Shown here one piece after another: positions 49,884 to 63,109 of a stretch of DNA of 64,000 nt. Source of the DNA: Durusdinium trenchii (Eukaryota; Sar; Dinophyceae; Suessiales; Symbiodiniaceae); the NCBI GenBank assembly GCA_963970005.1, contig CAXAMN010004102.1, forward strand, positions 205,104-269,103, written 5' to 3'. The notes under the pieces were generated by a model. The model was not told where the DNA came from. It saw only the letters and a list, made by a program, of their open reading frames with translations, and searched no databases. Position numbers and translations under genes: made by a program. How positions within the stretch are numbered: position 1 is the stretch's first letter; every line of letters begins with the position of its first letter.

Positions 49884-52800
49884 AGGGACGGCAAGGACAT
49901 GCAGGGGTGGACTTTTCCGTTGCCTGACGATGATTCATGGTCATGTGATGGAACTGAAGAGTCCGACAGGGGTACACAGTTCGCATCGAACACCAGTTTT
50001 GCCCAAGAACAAATTGACAATTTGGCACCACCACACCCAAGGTGGCCATGTTTTGATGGCTCAACAGCACCCACCATTGGCAATGGAGCAGGGGTTCTTT
50101 CATTCTCCACCAATGACCAGGAGTGGCTGAGGGCCTCAAACCGCACCAAATGGGATTGCCGTGCTGCTTCAGGCTCAGGGCGGACGCAGTTTCAAGATGA
50201 CTGCAACAGTGTGGGGGATAACACACAAGATGTCCAGAACCAACAAGCACACGGACACACCTCTTTGCACCACATGGGAACTCAATCCGTTGCAGGGGAG
50301 CAGCAACACATTGAGACTTTTCCACAAAGTCAGTCAAACCCTTTTTTACAACCACCGACAGCCTGTGCTCCTGCGCATGGACCGTGCCTGAAGCTCACTG
50401 GTGGGGCACCAGACCAACCGAGCTCCACCTGGGACACGGATTCGCATCACCATAGTATGAGCACACAATACTATGCTTCCACTACCGACTTGCTCCTCCA
50501 GAACTTGAGCATGGTAGTGGGAAATCCCAGCGCCAGGTGCTATGCAAATGCACCATGGCGAGCCTTCTGCTGGATGTGCGCCTATCTAGCGGAGTTCAAC
50601 AGAGACCCCTGGGGCGTCATCAAAGAAGCAGTGCAAACCTCCTTGGAACTTTCAGAGCCGGTGGACATCCAACAACTACCTGGACTTCACCAGCTGTGGC
50701 AAAAACATGACCTAAATGTGGAAGGAGATGCGGCACATTTTGTCCACTCGCTATGGATCCACTCACAGACGAGGGTGATGCAGTACAGACACACGAAGGG
50801 GGCTATGTGAAGGAACACATCCAACTGCCCCTCATTGTGGACTACCCAGACGAGTACTTGGACGAGATCACCTGGCAAGAACTCATGAACTGCTGGGCAA
50901 ACCACGGCTATGGACAGTACCTCAGCGATGACAAACTCATCCATGTCAGCCACATCAACCGAGCCGTCACCATTGAGGGCACAGTCACAAAACACAAACG
51001 GGCCCTCAATCCCCACGGACCATATACAGTCCCCAGATCCCTTGACGGATTCTCCCGGGCCAGTGCGGAATACCTCCCAATGGCATACATTTGCCACCGC
51101 GGCCCCACCCATGACACAGGGCATTACTACACCATTTTGGTGTACAAAGACCTGATGTGGATTGCAGACGACGGGGCCACCCCAAAAGTCCTCCCATTCT
51201 TAACACCACAAATTGCTGGCCAAATCGTTCAAGTCTGGGGCATCCAGACTTCCGCCCTGCTCACCCCGAGGCAGATAGCCAGGGCTTTGCCGCCCCCAGA
51301 GAGCCCGGACTACGATCCACCGCTCCACAGCACCCCGCCCAAGAAAGCACGACACACCCAGGACAACATGAGACTGAATGTGGCCAACATCACTGCTTTC
51401 GGCAAGGGAACCTTGGATTGGTACTGGACCAGAGACAACGAGATCTATGTGATGATCGAGACCCATTTAGACCAACAAAAGCACCAGTCCATGTGTCAAT
51501 ACTTTGAGGTCAGAGGCAGGCATGCTTTTGGATATCCTGCACAAGCAAACACCACCAATGACGGAACCCATGGAGGCATCCTCATCGTCCATGACACAGC
51601 CCACGGACTGACCCAGCTCGAGTCCTATGACATAGCCGGGTGCGGCTACCAAGCTTTCCTCTGGGAAGCCAAGGCCAGATCCATCATGGTGGTGGCGGTG
51701 TATTTCAAGACCAATGAAACCATCCAGGGCACCACCAATTCCCAGATCCTGGCCCGCATCCTGGCCCTGCTCCAAGCCACCAACAGGCAATTCATCCTGG
51801 TTGGCGATTGGAACAACCATCCGGAGCATTTCCAGAGCACTGTGCTCAGCTCTATCACCAACTCCGAAACTTTCCTCCTTTGTCAAACATCCCGGACATC
51901 GGATTCAGAGCTTGGAGCACATATGTCACCCAGGTTGAGGATTTAGTGCTCTACGAAAGCCCACCAAATGAGGCCGCCCGGGGCTTGGCAAACTGGGTCT
52001 CCGTCACAGAGCAATACCTGCTCCAGCGACACCCGTGGGCACCACAAGGCCGAGCAGCCAACCTAACGACCCAGCACCAACCACTGGTCCCAACCAAAGC
52101 CGGAGGGATATGGAAGAAAGGGAAAGCAGCCTACTGGGAACAAATCCAAGCCCGGCTCAACCTCATCGAGCACCAACCCGCTAAGGCACCAGGAGCCATC
52201 AAGGGGCTCAACCTTGCACTCCATCAGGTGCAACACCATTGGTTGGGAGACCAAACCTGGGCCCAATTCATGGATACCAAACAACACTGGCTCCAATACA
52301 GGGATGATCGCACTTTCGAGTTGATGAAACAAACAGTGCAACACCAGCTTGACGCCGCCCAAACCCAAAGCCGCGAAGAGTCCTGCCTGCAATATGCGGA
52401 ATGGATCAGACAGGGCGAGACCAAAGGCCTTCGAGGACTTTTCCGCTCTCTCAAGGCCAGTGAGCTTTCCTGGCAGAGACCCTACAGGGACATCCCCATG
52501 GCGGACCGAATGCGACACCGCATGCGGGCCTGTCATTGTCACGGACAGGGTCATCCACAAAGAACTGGAAAAGCTTCTCGGACCAGACGACCCACCCATC
52601 CAGTCCGTGATGAGAGATCTTGGGATTGATCATTCCGCCGGAAGGAGAAGACGCATAGCCACCCTCCAACAGAGGTTCAAGAAGAACAAGCAAAGGCGAA
52701 TCAAACTACGCAGCCTCAAGCTGCCCAACATGAGCACCAGACTCAGACTCCACAGAGGCGGAGTACAACCAGTGGCCTTCTGGGGCTTTGAAGGCCAAGG

Positions 52801-54976
52801 ACTAGCCCCAAGGTACAGAATGGCACTTCGCCAAGGGCTGGCCACACACCTTGGCCTACATCAAGGTGGGCTGACAGACGTCATCTATGACCAGAACAAC
52901 AAAAAGTTCGCTGACCCAGGGGACCAGGTCATCATCCACCACATCAGGGCTCTCCACACCCTGATCCACCACTGGCCCCCAGACCACATCCAGCACGTCG
53001 AACAGGCATGGCTGGGCATCCGTAACCAGATCCACAAGCAGCAGCACCCCTGGTACCACGTCAAGGGACCAATGGCTGCCACCCTGGCATACCTCAAGGA
53101 ATGGGGTTGGACGACGGATTCCATCTACCAATGGCGCCGGCATGAAACGGCCTTCATGACAGAAGCCCACATCAATCTGCAGGACGACTGGGCGACCATT
53201 GAACGAGCCCTCCACCATGAGGCACAGCAACAGCGGACCAGCCGGTTGGCCAGTAAACGGAACTGTCAAAATCTGGTCAGTGGGCTGGATTGGACCATCG
53301 CCACCAAAGCGGCGAGAACCCTCCCAAAGCAACAGGCCCAGCATATGAAGACATGGAACCAAGCAGCCCTCCACTACCGCCAAGGGGACCAGATCAAAAC
53401 ATGCCCTTTATGTGGAGTACCGGCAACACCCAAGCACATCGTATGGCTATGCACCTGGCACCACAATCAAGGCCATGCACCGCTGGAAGTCGAATGGACA
53501 GAGCGGCTTCAAGATCCACTGGAGGAACCACTCTGGGCATACGGCTGGATCCCACGAGAACTGCAGGATCACCTCCAACAGGCTCAACCGCTCCAGGGCC
53601 ATGGATGCTGGAGTTCCCTCACTCCAAGCATGGCAAGGTCTTTCGGTGACGCTGGATGCCACCCCGTCCTCCTACGATCCGCGTTCCCAAGCATGGATTT
53701 TCGGGCTCTGCATCCACACTTACTCCATGGGCACCCTTTTGCGCAAAGGCACCATCACCGGCATGGCGCCCGGGCCCCAGTCCAAGGCCAGAGCCCTTTT
53801 TCAGGGCCTCCTCACGCTGACCCAACATGTCCTCACGCCAGTCAATGTCGTGGTTCAGCTGGGGTCAGTTTGGGAGGCATGGACTAACCCAAAGAAGCGG
53901 CAGGGGATCGAGGAGCACCTCTACCAGCACATCACCCCGCTTTACATCCACAAGAACACCAGAACACCAGAGGCCCCAGGAAACGAGCCGCACTAAGGGA
54001 CGCTGCTCTAGCAGCCTATGAACGAGCCAGCACCCTCTATGACAAACAAGCAGCGGACTGGCAAAAAACCCTTGACCAGGACCACATGCAGCCAGACTTG
54101 AGAAGGTGTTCAAAGACCCGCAGCATTACATCCACGAAAAGCCAGTACGCCGGGCAGGGCACAACACGAAGCAGTACAAGAAGCGCCTCATCAACCAATG
54201 CAAGCTCCCGTGGCAGCCCAACAAGCACCAATGGGCCCCTCACAGGAGCGGCTACCAGTGCCATACATGCCATACCCGAGTTTATCAAGGACTTACGGTG
54301 GAAGTCATTGAACAGCATCTCCAGCAGGACTGTGAACTCCTGGTCCACGAAGCACCAGAGCCTGATCTCCGCCCGAACAAACCGGTTGGGCAAAAGCTCA
54401 CAAGGGCCAGCACCATCAAGCAGCTCCTTGAAGTCCAGCAACAACACCCACAAGCTCCTGACGAGCACACATTCCAAGAGACGACTGGGTACCTCAAGTG
54501 CATGAAATGCAGCTTGTCCATCCACGAATGAAACCAATTTCCAGGAGTTCATCAACAGCCGCTGCATCGATGAAAGCTATGGCAAAGCACATGAAGCCCA
54601 CCACACCCATGCCCTATGGCAAAAGGGAAAGGGCATCAGGTGCACCAATTGTGGCACCCAGAGTCACGTTGACGCGGAGGACAGGGTGATCTTGACCAAG
54701 GCCCTCAAGCGACCCTGCCAAGGTCAGAGTCAGAAATCACCCACCCTCGTGCAGTTGTTCAGCACCCAAAGCCAGCACAGCCAGACAGGCACCCAGGCAA
54801 AAAAAGTCACCCAAACAGGCCATAGACCCAGCCACCTCCAGAGCCGGCAGTGACCACCTTGGATGCACCGGTTCTCCTCAGCGGCTGCTAGCTCCAACTT
54901 GGCAGACAGCCCACAGGAGCAAGGAGAGGAAGAACCCACACAAGATGACCCATGCATGGAAGTGGACTACTTCTAA
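49884..54976 (+). pseudogene. L4 ORF2, endonuclease truncated and RT deleted
   Basis: The N-terminal USP part keeps NPSARCYAN and GDAAHF in the first frame. After a frameshift near 50790 the His box CHRG..GHYYTIL and ADDG follow, then KKAR and the endonuclease start (ANITAFG, IETHL, GDWNN). About 185 nt of endonuclease, including the expected LDYAL and RPH residues, is missing near 51870. Near 52525 about 940 nt is missing compared with L5; this removes every RT motif and fuses the pre-RT region to VTDR..RDLGIDH. Further frameshifts lie near 53635, 53995, 54100 and 54530. The CxxC fingers, a weak PIP-like PTLVQLF and the ending EVDYF remain. Confidence 0.88.
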
Positions 54977-55081
54977 TGGCCAACCACGTGACAGGCACCT
55001 TCTGAGAAGCGGCCACTGAGGCAAATGCCACCGACACTGGCCACCACGGCCTGAGCACTCTGCCCCTCTAGAAGAAAAAAA

Positions 55082-55095
55082 TACATACATACATA
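55082..55095. repeat. L4/L5 junction, (TACA)n tail
   Basis: The shortest tail, three and a half TACA units after seven A. L5 starts at about 55096. Confidence 0.9.
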
Positions 55096-55097
55096 AG

Positions 55098-58000
55098 CCA
55101 ATTCCAAGGCACAGTTCTGGGATCCAAATTTCACTGGCAGATTCTTGCCCCGGATGCCACACTCCTCAATGGCAATGTGTTGGACTACGCTCTGATCCAT
55201 AACCAGCTCGCTCCCCTCACTTCAATGACTACGGAGTGGGCAGTCCCCTGGCGACCGCATTGTCTGGTCACCTATGCTCTTGAACTGCCAGACGACTTCA
55301 GGAACTACAACCAGTCGCGCACCTTCCCGGCACTCCCTGACCGGCCCAATCCCGGTTTTCGGCCATGGACCACCTACGTCACACAGGTCGAAGAAGTCCA
55401 GCTCTACGACACCATGCCCAATCAGCCAGCAAAACACCTTGCGGACTGGGTTTCTGTCACTGAACAATATCTATTACAACAGCACCCCTGGGCACCACAA
55501 GGGCGAGCCTCCAACCTCCAGGCGGAGTACAAACCACTCACCTCGCCCAAGGCCGGTCCAATCTGGAAGAAAGGTAAACCAGCCTTTTGGGAACAGCTCC
55601 AAGCACGCCTGAGCCTCATCCAGCACCAAGCGCACCCATCCCCAGGAACCATACAAGGTTTCCTCAAAGCCACCGAATCCACACCAAAGCACTGGATCGG
55701 CGAACCAGCCTGGGCTCAGTTCCTGGACATGATACAGCACTGGAACCACCACAAGGATCCACGCACACTTGAGCTCATGCAGCATACGATCCAACATCAG
55801 CTTACTCAAGCACTCGAGCAATCCCGAACTGAGGGACAACTTCAGTACGCTGCCTGGATCAGACAAGGTGAAGCCAAAGGACTTCGAGGTCTTTTCAGGA
55901 ACCTCAAGGCCAGTGAGCTGGCTTGGCAACGGCCATACCGCACTGTCCCCATGGCTGACAGAATGAGACATCGACTCCACGACTGGCATCAACACTGGCA
56001 ACCCACTGCCGACAACCAAGCTTTGGCAAGGGACTCCTTACAGGACAGTGCCCAAAAGCAAGCTGCACAACTACCACCACTCACGATAGGACACCTGGCC
56101 AGGGTCCTCAAGCAGCTGCCGGACCGAGCATGTGGACCAGATGCCATCAGCACACAGCTCCTGAGGAACACTCCCCCTCAGGCCCTGCGAAGTTTGCTCC
56201 AACTGCTGCAAGACATGGAGAAATCAGCCACCATGCCCACACAACTCCAGATGAGCCTGGTGGTGATGCTGGCCAAAAACGAGAAGGTGGAACGACCAAT
56301 CACCTTAACCAGCGTCCTCTATCGCACCTGGTGTCGCCTCCGCAAGAGCATGCTCGACAGCTGGCAACTCAATTTGCCCTCATCCATGGACTATGATCGA
56401 GCACGACCAGGAGCCACAGCACTTCATGTAGCTCTTGACCGGCTACTTCGCCAGGAAAGCAACAAAACACTGGCACAACACGGCATCACAGTTCTTTTGG
56501 ACATGAGCACCTTCTACGACACCATCGACCTTAAGAAACTACAGACAGTGGCACAAGCACATGACTATCCACCACTTGCCCTTGAGTTCGCCATGCAGGT
56601 CTACACGGGGCCAAAAGCAGTGCTAGCTGATGCTGAGCTCAGCCACTGGTTCCACGTCACCCATGGCGTAGCTGCCGGGTGCCCTCAGGCCCCATTGCTG
56701 GCTAAAGCCTTTCTCCAACCCATCCTCAGCCCTTTCCAGGCCAAGCATCCAGATTTGCACCTCAACGGATGGGTCGATGACATTGGTTTTGATGGCAATC
56801 ACCACAACCCAGATACATTGGCCACCCGCATTGTGACAGCCTGGCATGAACTACGTAGTCAACTGACAGATGCCGGCCTCAAAGTCAACAACCACAAAAC
56901 TGCCTTTATAGTCACCGACAGAGCCACCCATAGAGCACTGGCCAAACTCCTCGGGCCCGATGATCCACCCATCCAGTCGGTCATGAGAGACTTAGGCATA
57001 GATCACCAAGCAGGCAGAAGACGGCGCATCACCACCCTGCAGCACCGTTTCAAGAAGAACAGGTGGCAGGTGGAAGAACTCTTACAAGCAGAGGCCAAAC
57101 AGCAGCGCCAGCATCGGTTCGCCAGCAGACGCAACTGCCAAGCACTCGTCAGCGGCATTGACTGGACCACGGCATCTAAGGCCACCAAAAGCCTCAGCAA
57201 GGCCCAGGCCACACACATCCGCACTTGGAACCAAGCAGCCATCAGGTTCAAGGATGGCACCAGCACCAAACTGTGCCCCATCTGCCAAGTCCCGGCGACA
57301 CCGAAGCACATCATTTGGATGTGCAAATGGCACCACAACCAAAAGCACGCACCACTTCCAGCGCCATGGACCGAAAGGCTACAAGACCCGCTGGAAGAGC
57401 CTCTCTGGGCTTACGGGTGGATTCCAAAAGAGCCACAGGACCACCTCCATTGTCCACTCGGCCTGGCAGGGCATGGCTGTTGGCAATCTCTGGAACCACT
57501 TCCACTACAACCGTGGCAAGGGCTTTCAGTCACTATCGATGCCACTCCCACGTCAGGAGACAAACGAGCTCAGGCCTGGATCTATGCCCTCTGCATTCAT
57601 GGCTACTCTCTCGGAGCTCTGCAAAGAAAAGGTATTATTAGTGGAATGGCAAGAGGCCCTCAAACGAAAGCACGTGCCATTTTCCAAGGGCTCCTCACTC
57701 TGGCTCAATTCATCCAGACACCAACACGGGTGATTGTCCAGGTCAGTTCGGTCTGGGAAGCTTGGATCAACCCAGCCAAGCGGAAGGGTTTTCATGACCT
57801 GGTCCAGGGGCAAGCAGCAGAGTACTTTACTCTGATCACACCCCTCTACATCCACAAGAACCACAAGACCCCTGACGCTCCGGGCAACGAACCACATCTA
57901 CGCCAGCGGCAAAGGGATGCAGCCCTAGAGCATCCACAACCCCGAGAAAGAAGTTTGGCAGCGCGTCCTCGACCAAGATCACCTGGAGATCTACACACGT

Positions 58001-58978
58001 GCGGCCGCCAGACTGGCCAAAATCTACGAAGACAAGGAGCACTATCTGCACACCAAACCGGGCAGAGCAACAGCCCACAAGACCAAGCAAAGGAAAAAGA
58101 CCCTCATCGCTCAGTGTCAGCAGCCCTGGCAACCGGGCAAGCATCAGTGGAAGGCCCACCGCAGCGGCTACCAATGCCACACCTGCCAAACCAGGGTCCA
58201 CCAGGGCTTGCCGGCATCCATGATCGAAGAAAGGCTCCAAGAGGACTGTGCACAACTCACAGCACCAACACCTGAACCAGATCTCCCACCCGGCCGGGCA
58301 GTTGGGAAGAAACCCACAAGGGCTAGCCGCATAGCCTCACTACTTCAGCTCCAACAAGAACATCCGACCACCCCTGATGTTCATCACCTACAAGAGACCA
58401 CTGGCTACTTGAAGTGCACCAAATGCAACCTGGCCATCCATAAACGGGCCAATGAAGAGTTATTCAACCACTTCCTGACCAGCAGCTGCATTGATGCACC
58501 TTTCTCCCAAGTGCATGCAGCACACGGAACCCACACTTTGTGGCAGATTGGCAGAGGCATTCAATGCAAAGGCTGCGGACTTCACACCCACTTGGATGCT
58601 CAAGACCGGCTGATTCTCACGAAAGGGCTCCAACGGGAATGCAAAGGTCACAAACCGACCTCGCCGACACTGGCTCATTTCTTCAGTCAGACCAATCCTC
58701 AAGGTCCTGCAGTACCACCTGAGCCACACCTCAGCACAGCTGCAGCTGCACCCATGTGGAAGCCACATCACCGGCCATGACACCCAGCCAACTTCTGCTC
58801 CAGTTGCACCGGCTCAGGATTGTTCTGACGAACTATCACCTCCCGTGCCCAAAAAGCTCAGATTCTCGGCTGAGATGCAGCCAGAGACCGATGAGCAGAG
58901 TGCCACCACCCACGAAGAAGCTGAAGAAGAGGCGGACACTGTCAATGACCCGGAGATCCTTGTCGACTTCTTTTGAGA
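55098..58978 (+). pseudogene. L5 ORF2 fragment with intact RT core
   Basis: A frame open to 58275 carries the endonuclease end (LDYALIHN, RPH), then RT with DMSTFYD, GVAAGCPQAP and GWVDDIGF. An in-frame deletion of roughly 500 nt after RFKKN near 57060 removes the region between RT and the zinc finger (compare RLRLHRGG in L4). zf-RVT (CPICQVPATPKH) and the RNase H-like part follow. A frameshift near 57930, after GNEPHLRQRQRDAAL, moves the C-terminal fingers to another frame. Another near 58760 precedes the terminal LVDFF at 58966-58978. PTLAHFF takes the place of the PIP-like motif. Confidence 0.88.
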
Positions 58979-59058
58979 TGGCTGAGCGGCACTGAGGCCA
59001 CAGCGCCGGAACCCAGGCCACCACGGCCCAACCGAAATGCACCTTCAGGAGAAAAAAA

Positions 59059-59098
59059 TACATACATACATACATACATACATACATACATACATACA

Positions 59099-59134
<36 letters not shown>

Positions 59135-59148
59135 TACATATATATACA
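59059..59148. repeat. terminal (TACA)n / (TA)n tail of the array
   Basis: About 17 TACA units, then ATATATATACATATATATAC. It forms the right edge of the LINE array. Confidence 0.95.
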
Positions 59149-61455
59149 AGGATAATTACAAGTTGAGAACGCGCACGCCCAAACCTTCCTCGGTGTTGCA
59201 ACAAACAAACTGATCTTCTAAGACTTGAAAGCAAAGCAAGACCAGGATTTGCAGATCGCTCGTGCTTGTGTGTGGTGTGATCAAGTAGCATCCTGCAGGT
59301 TCCAAACAGGCCATGTCACGCCCAACAGCGTGGATACCTCAGACAGGTTCAGCTCATGCCAACTCGACCTGATCATGCAAAGGCAAGTTACGGCGGAGTC
59401 TTCGGACTGTTTTTGAAGACCAAGCCGCCCAAGCCGCCCAAGCCCATCGCATTGACCTCAAACCTCGATTCCTGAGCTGCACTGGCGGGTTGCGCATAAA
59501 ACATTTTGCATTCAAGCGGGTCAGGAAGTGTGATGGATTTGCTTTTGAATTTCCAAGGAGGCGTAGCAAATCGGTGCCACTACAGCCACTTGACAGCAAG
59601 TTCATTCTGGCAGGCAAACATTCAAACCCGTTGCAGCCGAGGCATTTGATTATTGAAAGTGAGACATGATTCCAAACATGGTGGCGTGACAGATGAAGTA
59701 CTGTAAGTGGCTGTGCTGTTCTGCTGATTTCAAGGTTGCCAGATGTTTTGTTTATTAGTATTGGATGTTGCTTGAGTTCAGTTGTCACGCAGGGTGCATG
59801 ATTTGTCAGCTGACAAGTTTGATTTGGCGGAACCATTAGTATTCGCATATATTCGCCGGGACAGCGGGGAAGCTGACAGTGCGAGGGAAAAAGAGACAAA
59901 TGTCATGATTCACGAAGGAAAAAAAAGCGAATTAAGGACAAAAGGATGCAAAAGGGCTGTTCGGGAAGGACACAAGCCTTTGAACCTCAATGTGTCTTGC
60001 ACTGTTTGGTCTCGAAGCACGGAGCATTGCATTCAAAGGTGGTTGTACTGAGGCGGGATCAAAGATCATGCAGCTTAAAGTTGAAAAATGGACCTATGCA
60101 GCTTAAGGTTTGTTGAAGTCTATGTTGTCTTGATGGACCGATCTCGCATATGGAGAACATTGGGGAGCAATGCGTTCATCCAGGTCATGACATACTCGCG
60201 GCGAAACCGGTTGCTTCCTCTAACCCTGATCGCAGCTGGAGGCGGGATACGTTTTGTATGTTCCTGTATTTTCAGGTTTCAAGTGTGATGTGGGATGTTG
60301 CATTGACGCGAAGCCAAGCAGCATTGGATGGCTGTGTTGCATTGTGGCCTGATTATGATGGACAACAGCAAATTGCCGTTTATTCAATAAATCCCCTGTC
60401 AACGAAGGGATCAGGGCAACAATTATAACGAGTCGACGCACGTGAAGTGATACCGTGATATTGGCTGCTGGCACTGCTAGCTTTCCTGGGGCGTAACGAC
60501 TTGGTCATGCAAGGAATTTGACAATAGGGCTTGCGTCCAAGAGATTTGCGTTTGATTGCGATGTATGTCCATGTCGAGAGAGGGGTGATGGGTGGATGGA
60601 GGATGACTGCAGCAGTGGATGGAGGGATGGCTGGCTGCCTCGCCTCCAATCCGCTGTTTCATATGCTTTAACCCCAGACAGTACTGTAATATACTGTAAT
60701 ACTATTCAGTAATGCATGTTTTCTGTTTTGTTGCCACCTCGATCGTATAGGCTCTCTTTAACGGGCGTCAAGGCCACGTCACTGAATCGATGAGCCAGTG
60801 GGAGGATGAGCCATGGGCTGGCATAGGCATATATTTGTTCATAGAAATTATTTGTATTTCTTGTATGTCCGTGTCTTCTTTTTTGTATTGGCCGATCACC
60901 TTTTCCCTAGCCAACTCAAAGAAGAGCCCAAAAAAGAGAAAATAACAAAAGGAATGTCTGGTGGTGATTTGTGGTGAAAAATAAATAGATTACGAAAGCC
61001 AGCCGATAGGCTAGGCTTGAGCTTTAGAGCGAACGAAGTGAGTTAAGGGGGGTGGGGGGGGTGGTCGTTGGGGTGAACCCAGAGCTTGGGGAGAGCGCTC
61101 CAAAGCGAGGGTCAGAAAAGCAGTGAAAATGGGGTCTGGTGATGCGAGTGATGCAGCAATGGACGCCGAGTAGTGCATCGTGCATCATTCTTTGGAGTCT
61201 ATAGAGCAGACCGCAGCCGCATGTAGGATACGAGGCCCCACGACAACCCGTAACTCGGGAAATCCATAGAGAACCGAAAGTGACATGAGTTCAAGTCCAT
61301 GAATTTGGACTGTTTCGGCGGGCGCCTGCGAGGTTGACTACATATCCGCATAGGGCTCCTGCCCCCTAGCAAAAACTATACTTGCACTATGTCCTCGGTC
61401 GAGTGGATGCTTCTCGCGGCGTCCCCACGCACCGAACGTTTTTCCGGCTTGCCGG
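59149..61455. other. unassigned sequence, no gene supported
   Basis: Short frames only. GGAT-rich words occur near 60575-60635 and a G-rich run (GGGGGGTGGGGGGGG type) near 61048-61065. TACTGTAATA recurs at about 60681-60702. No transposon or RNA gene recognised. Confidence 0.4.
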
Positions 61456-61529
61456 TGCAGATAGACAGATACATACATAGATAGAGATAGAGATAGAGAT
61501 AGAGATAGAGATAGATAGATAGATAAATA
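61456..61529. repeat. (GATA)n / (GATAGA)n microsatellite
   Basis: GATAGA hexamers flanked by GATA and CATA tetramers. Minus-strand poly Tyr-Leu-Ser frames across it are artefacts. Confidence 0.95.
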
Positions 61530-63109
61530 CTCATGACGTCGCCTTTTTGCTGGCAGCCCTGGCCGAATCCAGTCAGCCTGGGTCCACGGCCCAAAGATCT
61601 ACACACGCAGGTGCCAAAGTCAAGCGCAGAGTTGATAAGAAAGAGAAGAATAAAGAAGGTTTTTGGATCGGTGAAAAGAGAACATGATCCACTCAAGTCC
61701 AGGCATGTGCATCGATAGGCACACAAATCCTCAGTCCTTTACTAGCCCAAGCTACTCCTGCTGGACCTCCCCTTCTGCGCCGCGGGATCAAACGTCCGTG
61801 TCCCGGCTAAGACGTGCCTGTTCACTCTTCCAAATCAACGAATGCCGCTTTTCGACGCGCCGCAGTATTGCAAACTTCAAACACTCCAAATGTAACAAAC
61901 ACAAAAAGTTGCTTCCTTTCAAACGCATGCCGTACTCGCGCGCGCCGCGCGGCGACGCTCACTATGGAGAAGGTCTTTCTGCGCGCGCACGTGGTATTCC
62001 ACCACTCGAACACAGACGGTAACGGTGATGTCGCCTTCCAACTTCCATAAGATGTGTGACAAACACATGCCATTGCCTTGTCACGATGACCTACACCAAC
62101 ATACAACGTATCGCGTTTCTCTTTCACTACTTTCATACCAAACTTATCCCAAAGCCGCCCTGCTTGCTTCTCTGCTCCCTCCATCACCATTACATACCCC
62201 CCCCCGCATCCGCACCGCTGACTCGCAAGCTGCCGACCATGTGTCTTGTGCCGCGACGCCCGCCAGAAAAAGAGACACTCGTCTGGCGGCTGCGTGCTTT
62301 CGTCCCCCCTTCTCAGGTATGTGTATATATAAATACATCATGCGTGATGCACACCGACAGTAGTGGGAATGGGTGACCGTTATGGGCATGGGCGCAGGCC
62401 GGTACAGGCAAGGAAGCTTATGACTGCGGCAGGTTTGCTCTGTCACACCTTTGTTGGACCTGGGTATACGTTTTGAACTTAGATGAGAACTTGCTTACGT
62501 ACGTTTTTACGCTCTTTGGAGCTTCCCAAGGCCCAGGCGCCCTGAGTGCAAATCAACAGATGGCAGGAGCGAGTGATGCCCTTCTTTCTAAAATCCAAAT
62601 CTGGTTCTTTGACACAAGCATGCAGCTCTACCGCTCGAATGGGGCCAGGACAGTTGATTGCGCGGTGGACAGCTCGGAGACAACAGTGCCCCGTGGAACC
62701 AATATTCAGGTATGCGAGTTTCAGCACTGTTGTGCCCATGCTGCGCAGAAACATACACGGAACTTAAATTGACACCAGTTCCATTGTTTTTGTTCCATGA
62801 ATGATACAGCAAATAGACCGTAGGAGCTGTTTGCACACGAAGGTACTTCCGCTAGCGTTTGCTTTGCCTGCAATCGCAAGTGCTGTTCCCTGAGACTTGT
62901 TAGGAGCTAGCAGCTGTATCTCAACCAGCTTAATTGTAAGGGCTCCGCCCGGGTGCCGCCGACCCCTTTTCATCTCGAGGGTTTGGCGGTTGAACCTTGA
63001 CAACTTCCTGGGATTCAACAGCGAGACTTGGATGGGCTTCACACCAATGCTGGCATTCAACCAGCTGCCGAGAAGAGGGCAAGGCTGCGGTGAGGCTCTG
63101 GGGAGCGTT
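61530..63109. other. unassigned sequence, no gene supported
   Basis: Short frames on both strands (under about 125 codons), none recognised. Confidence 0.4.

Larger units (their letters stand above)
48663..55095 (+). mobile_element. L4: full-length-ended USP-LINE copy without RT
   Basis: 6.43 kb, with both termini present: TGGCTCAAG at 48663 and seven A plus (TACA)n at 55082-55095. It belongs with L5 to a second, clearly diverged subfamily (for example RRRRIATLQQRFKKN, RTSRLASKRNCQ). Internal deletions remove the endonuclease C-terminus and the whole RT core, so it is non-autonomous. Confidence 0.92.
55096..59148 (+). mobile_element. L5: 5'-truncated USP-LINE copy
   Basis: 4.05 kb. It starts inside the endonuclease (QFQGTVLGSKFHW, before LDYAL) directly after the L4 tail, and ends with seven A and the longest TACA tail (59059-59148). 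It shares the L4 subfamily. ORF1, USP and the endonuclease N-terminus are absent through truncation. Confidence 0.92.

Noticed and set aside
61376..61726. Minus-strand 116-codon frame
   Set aside because: Its centre is the translated GATA/GATAGA microsatellite.
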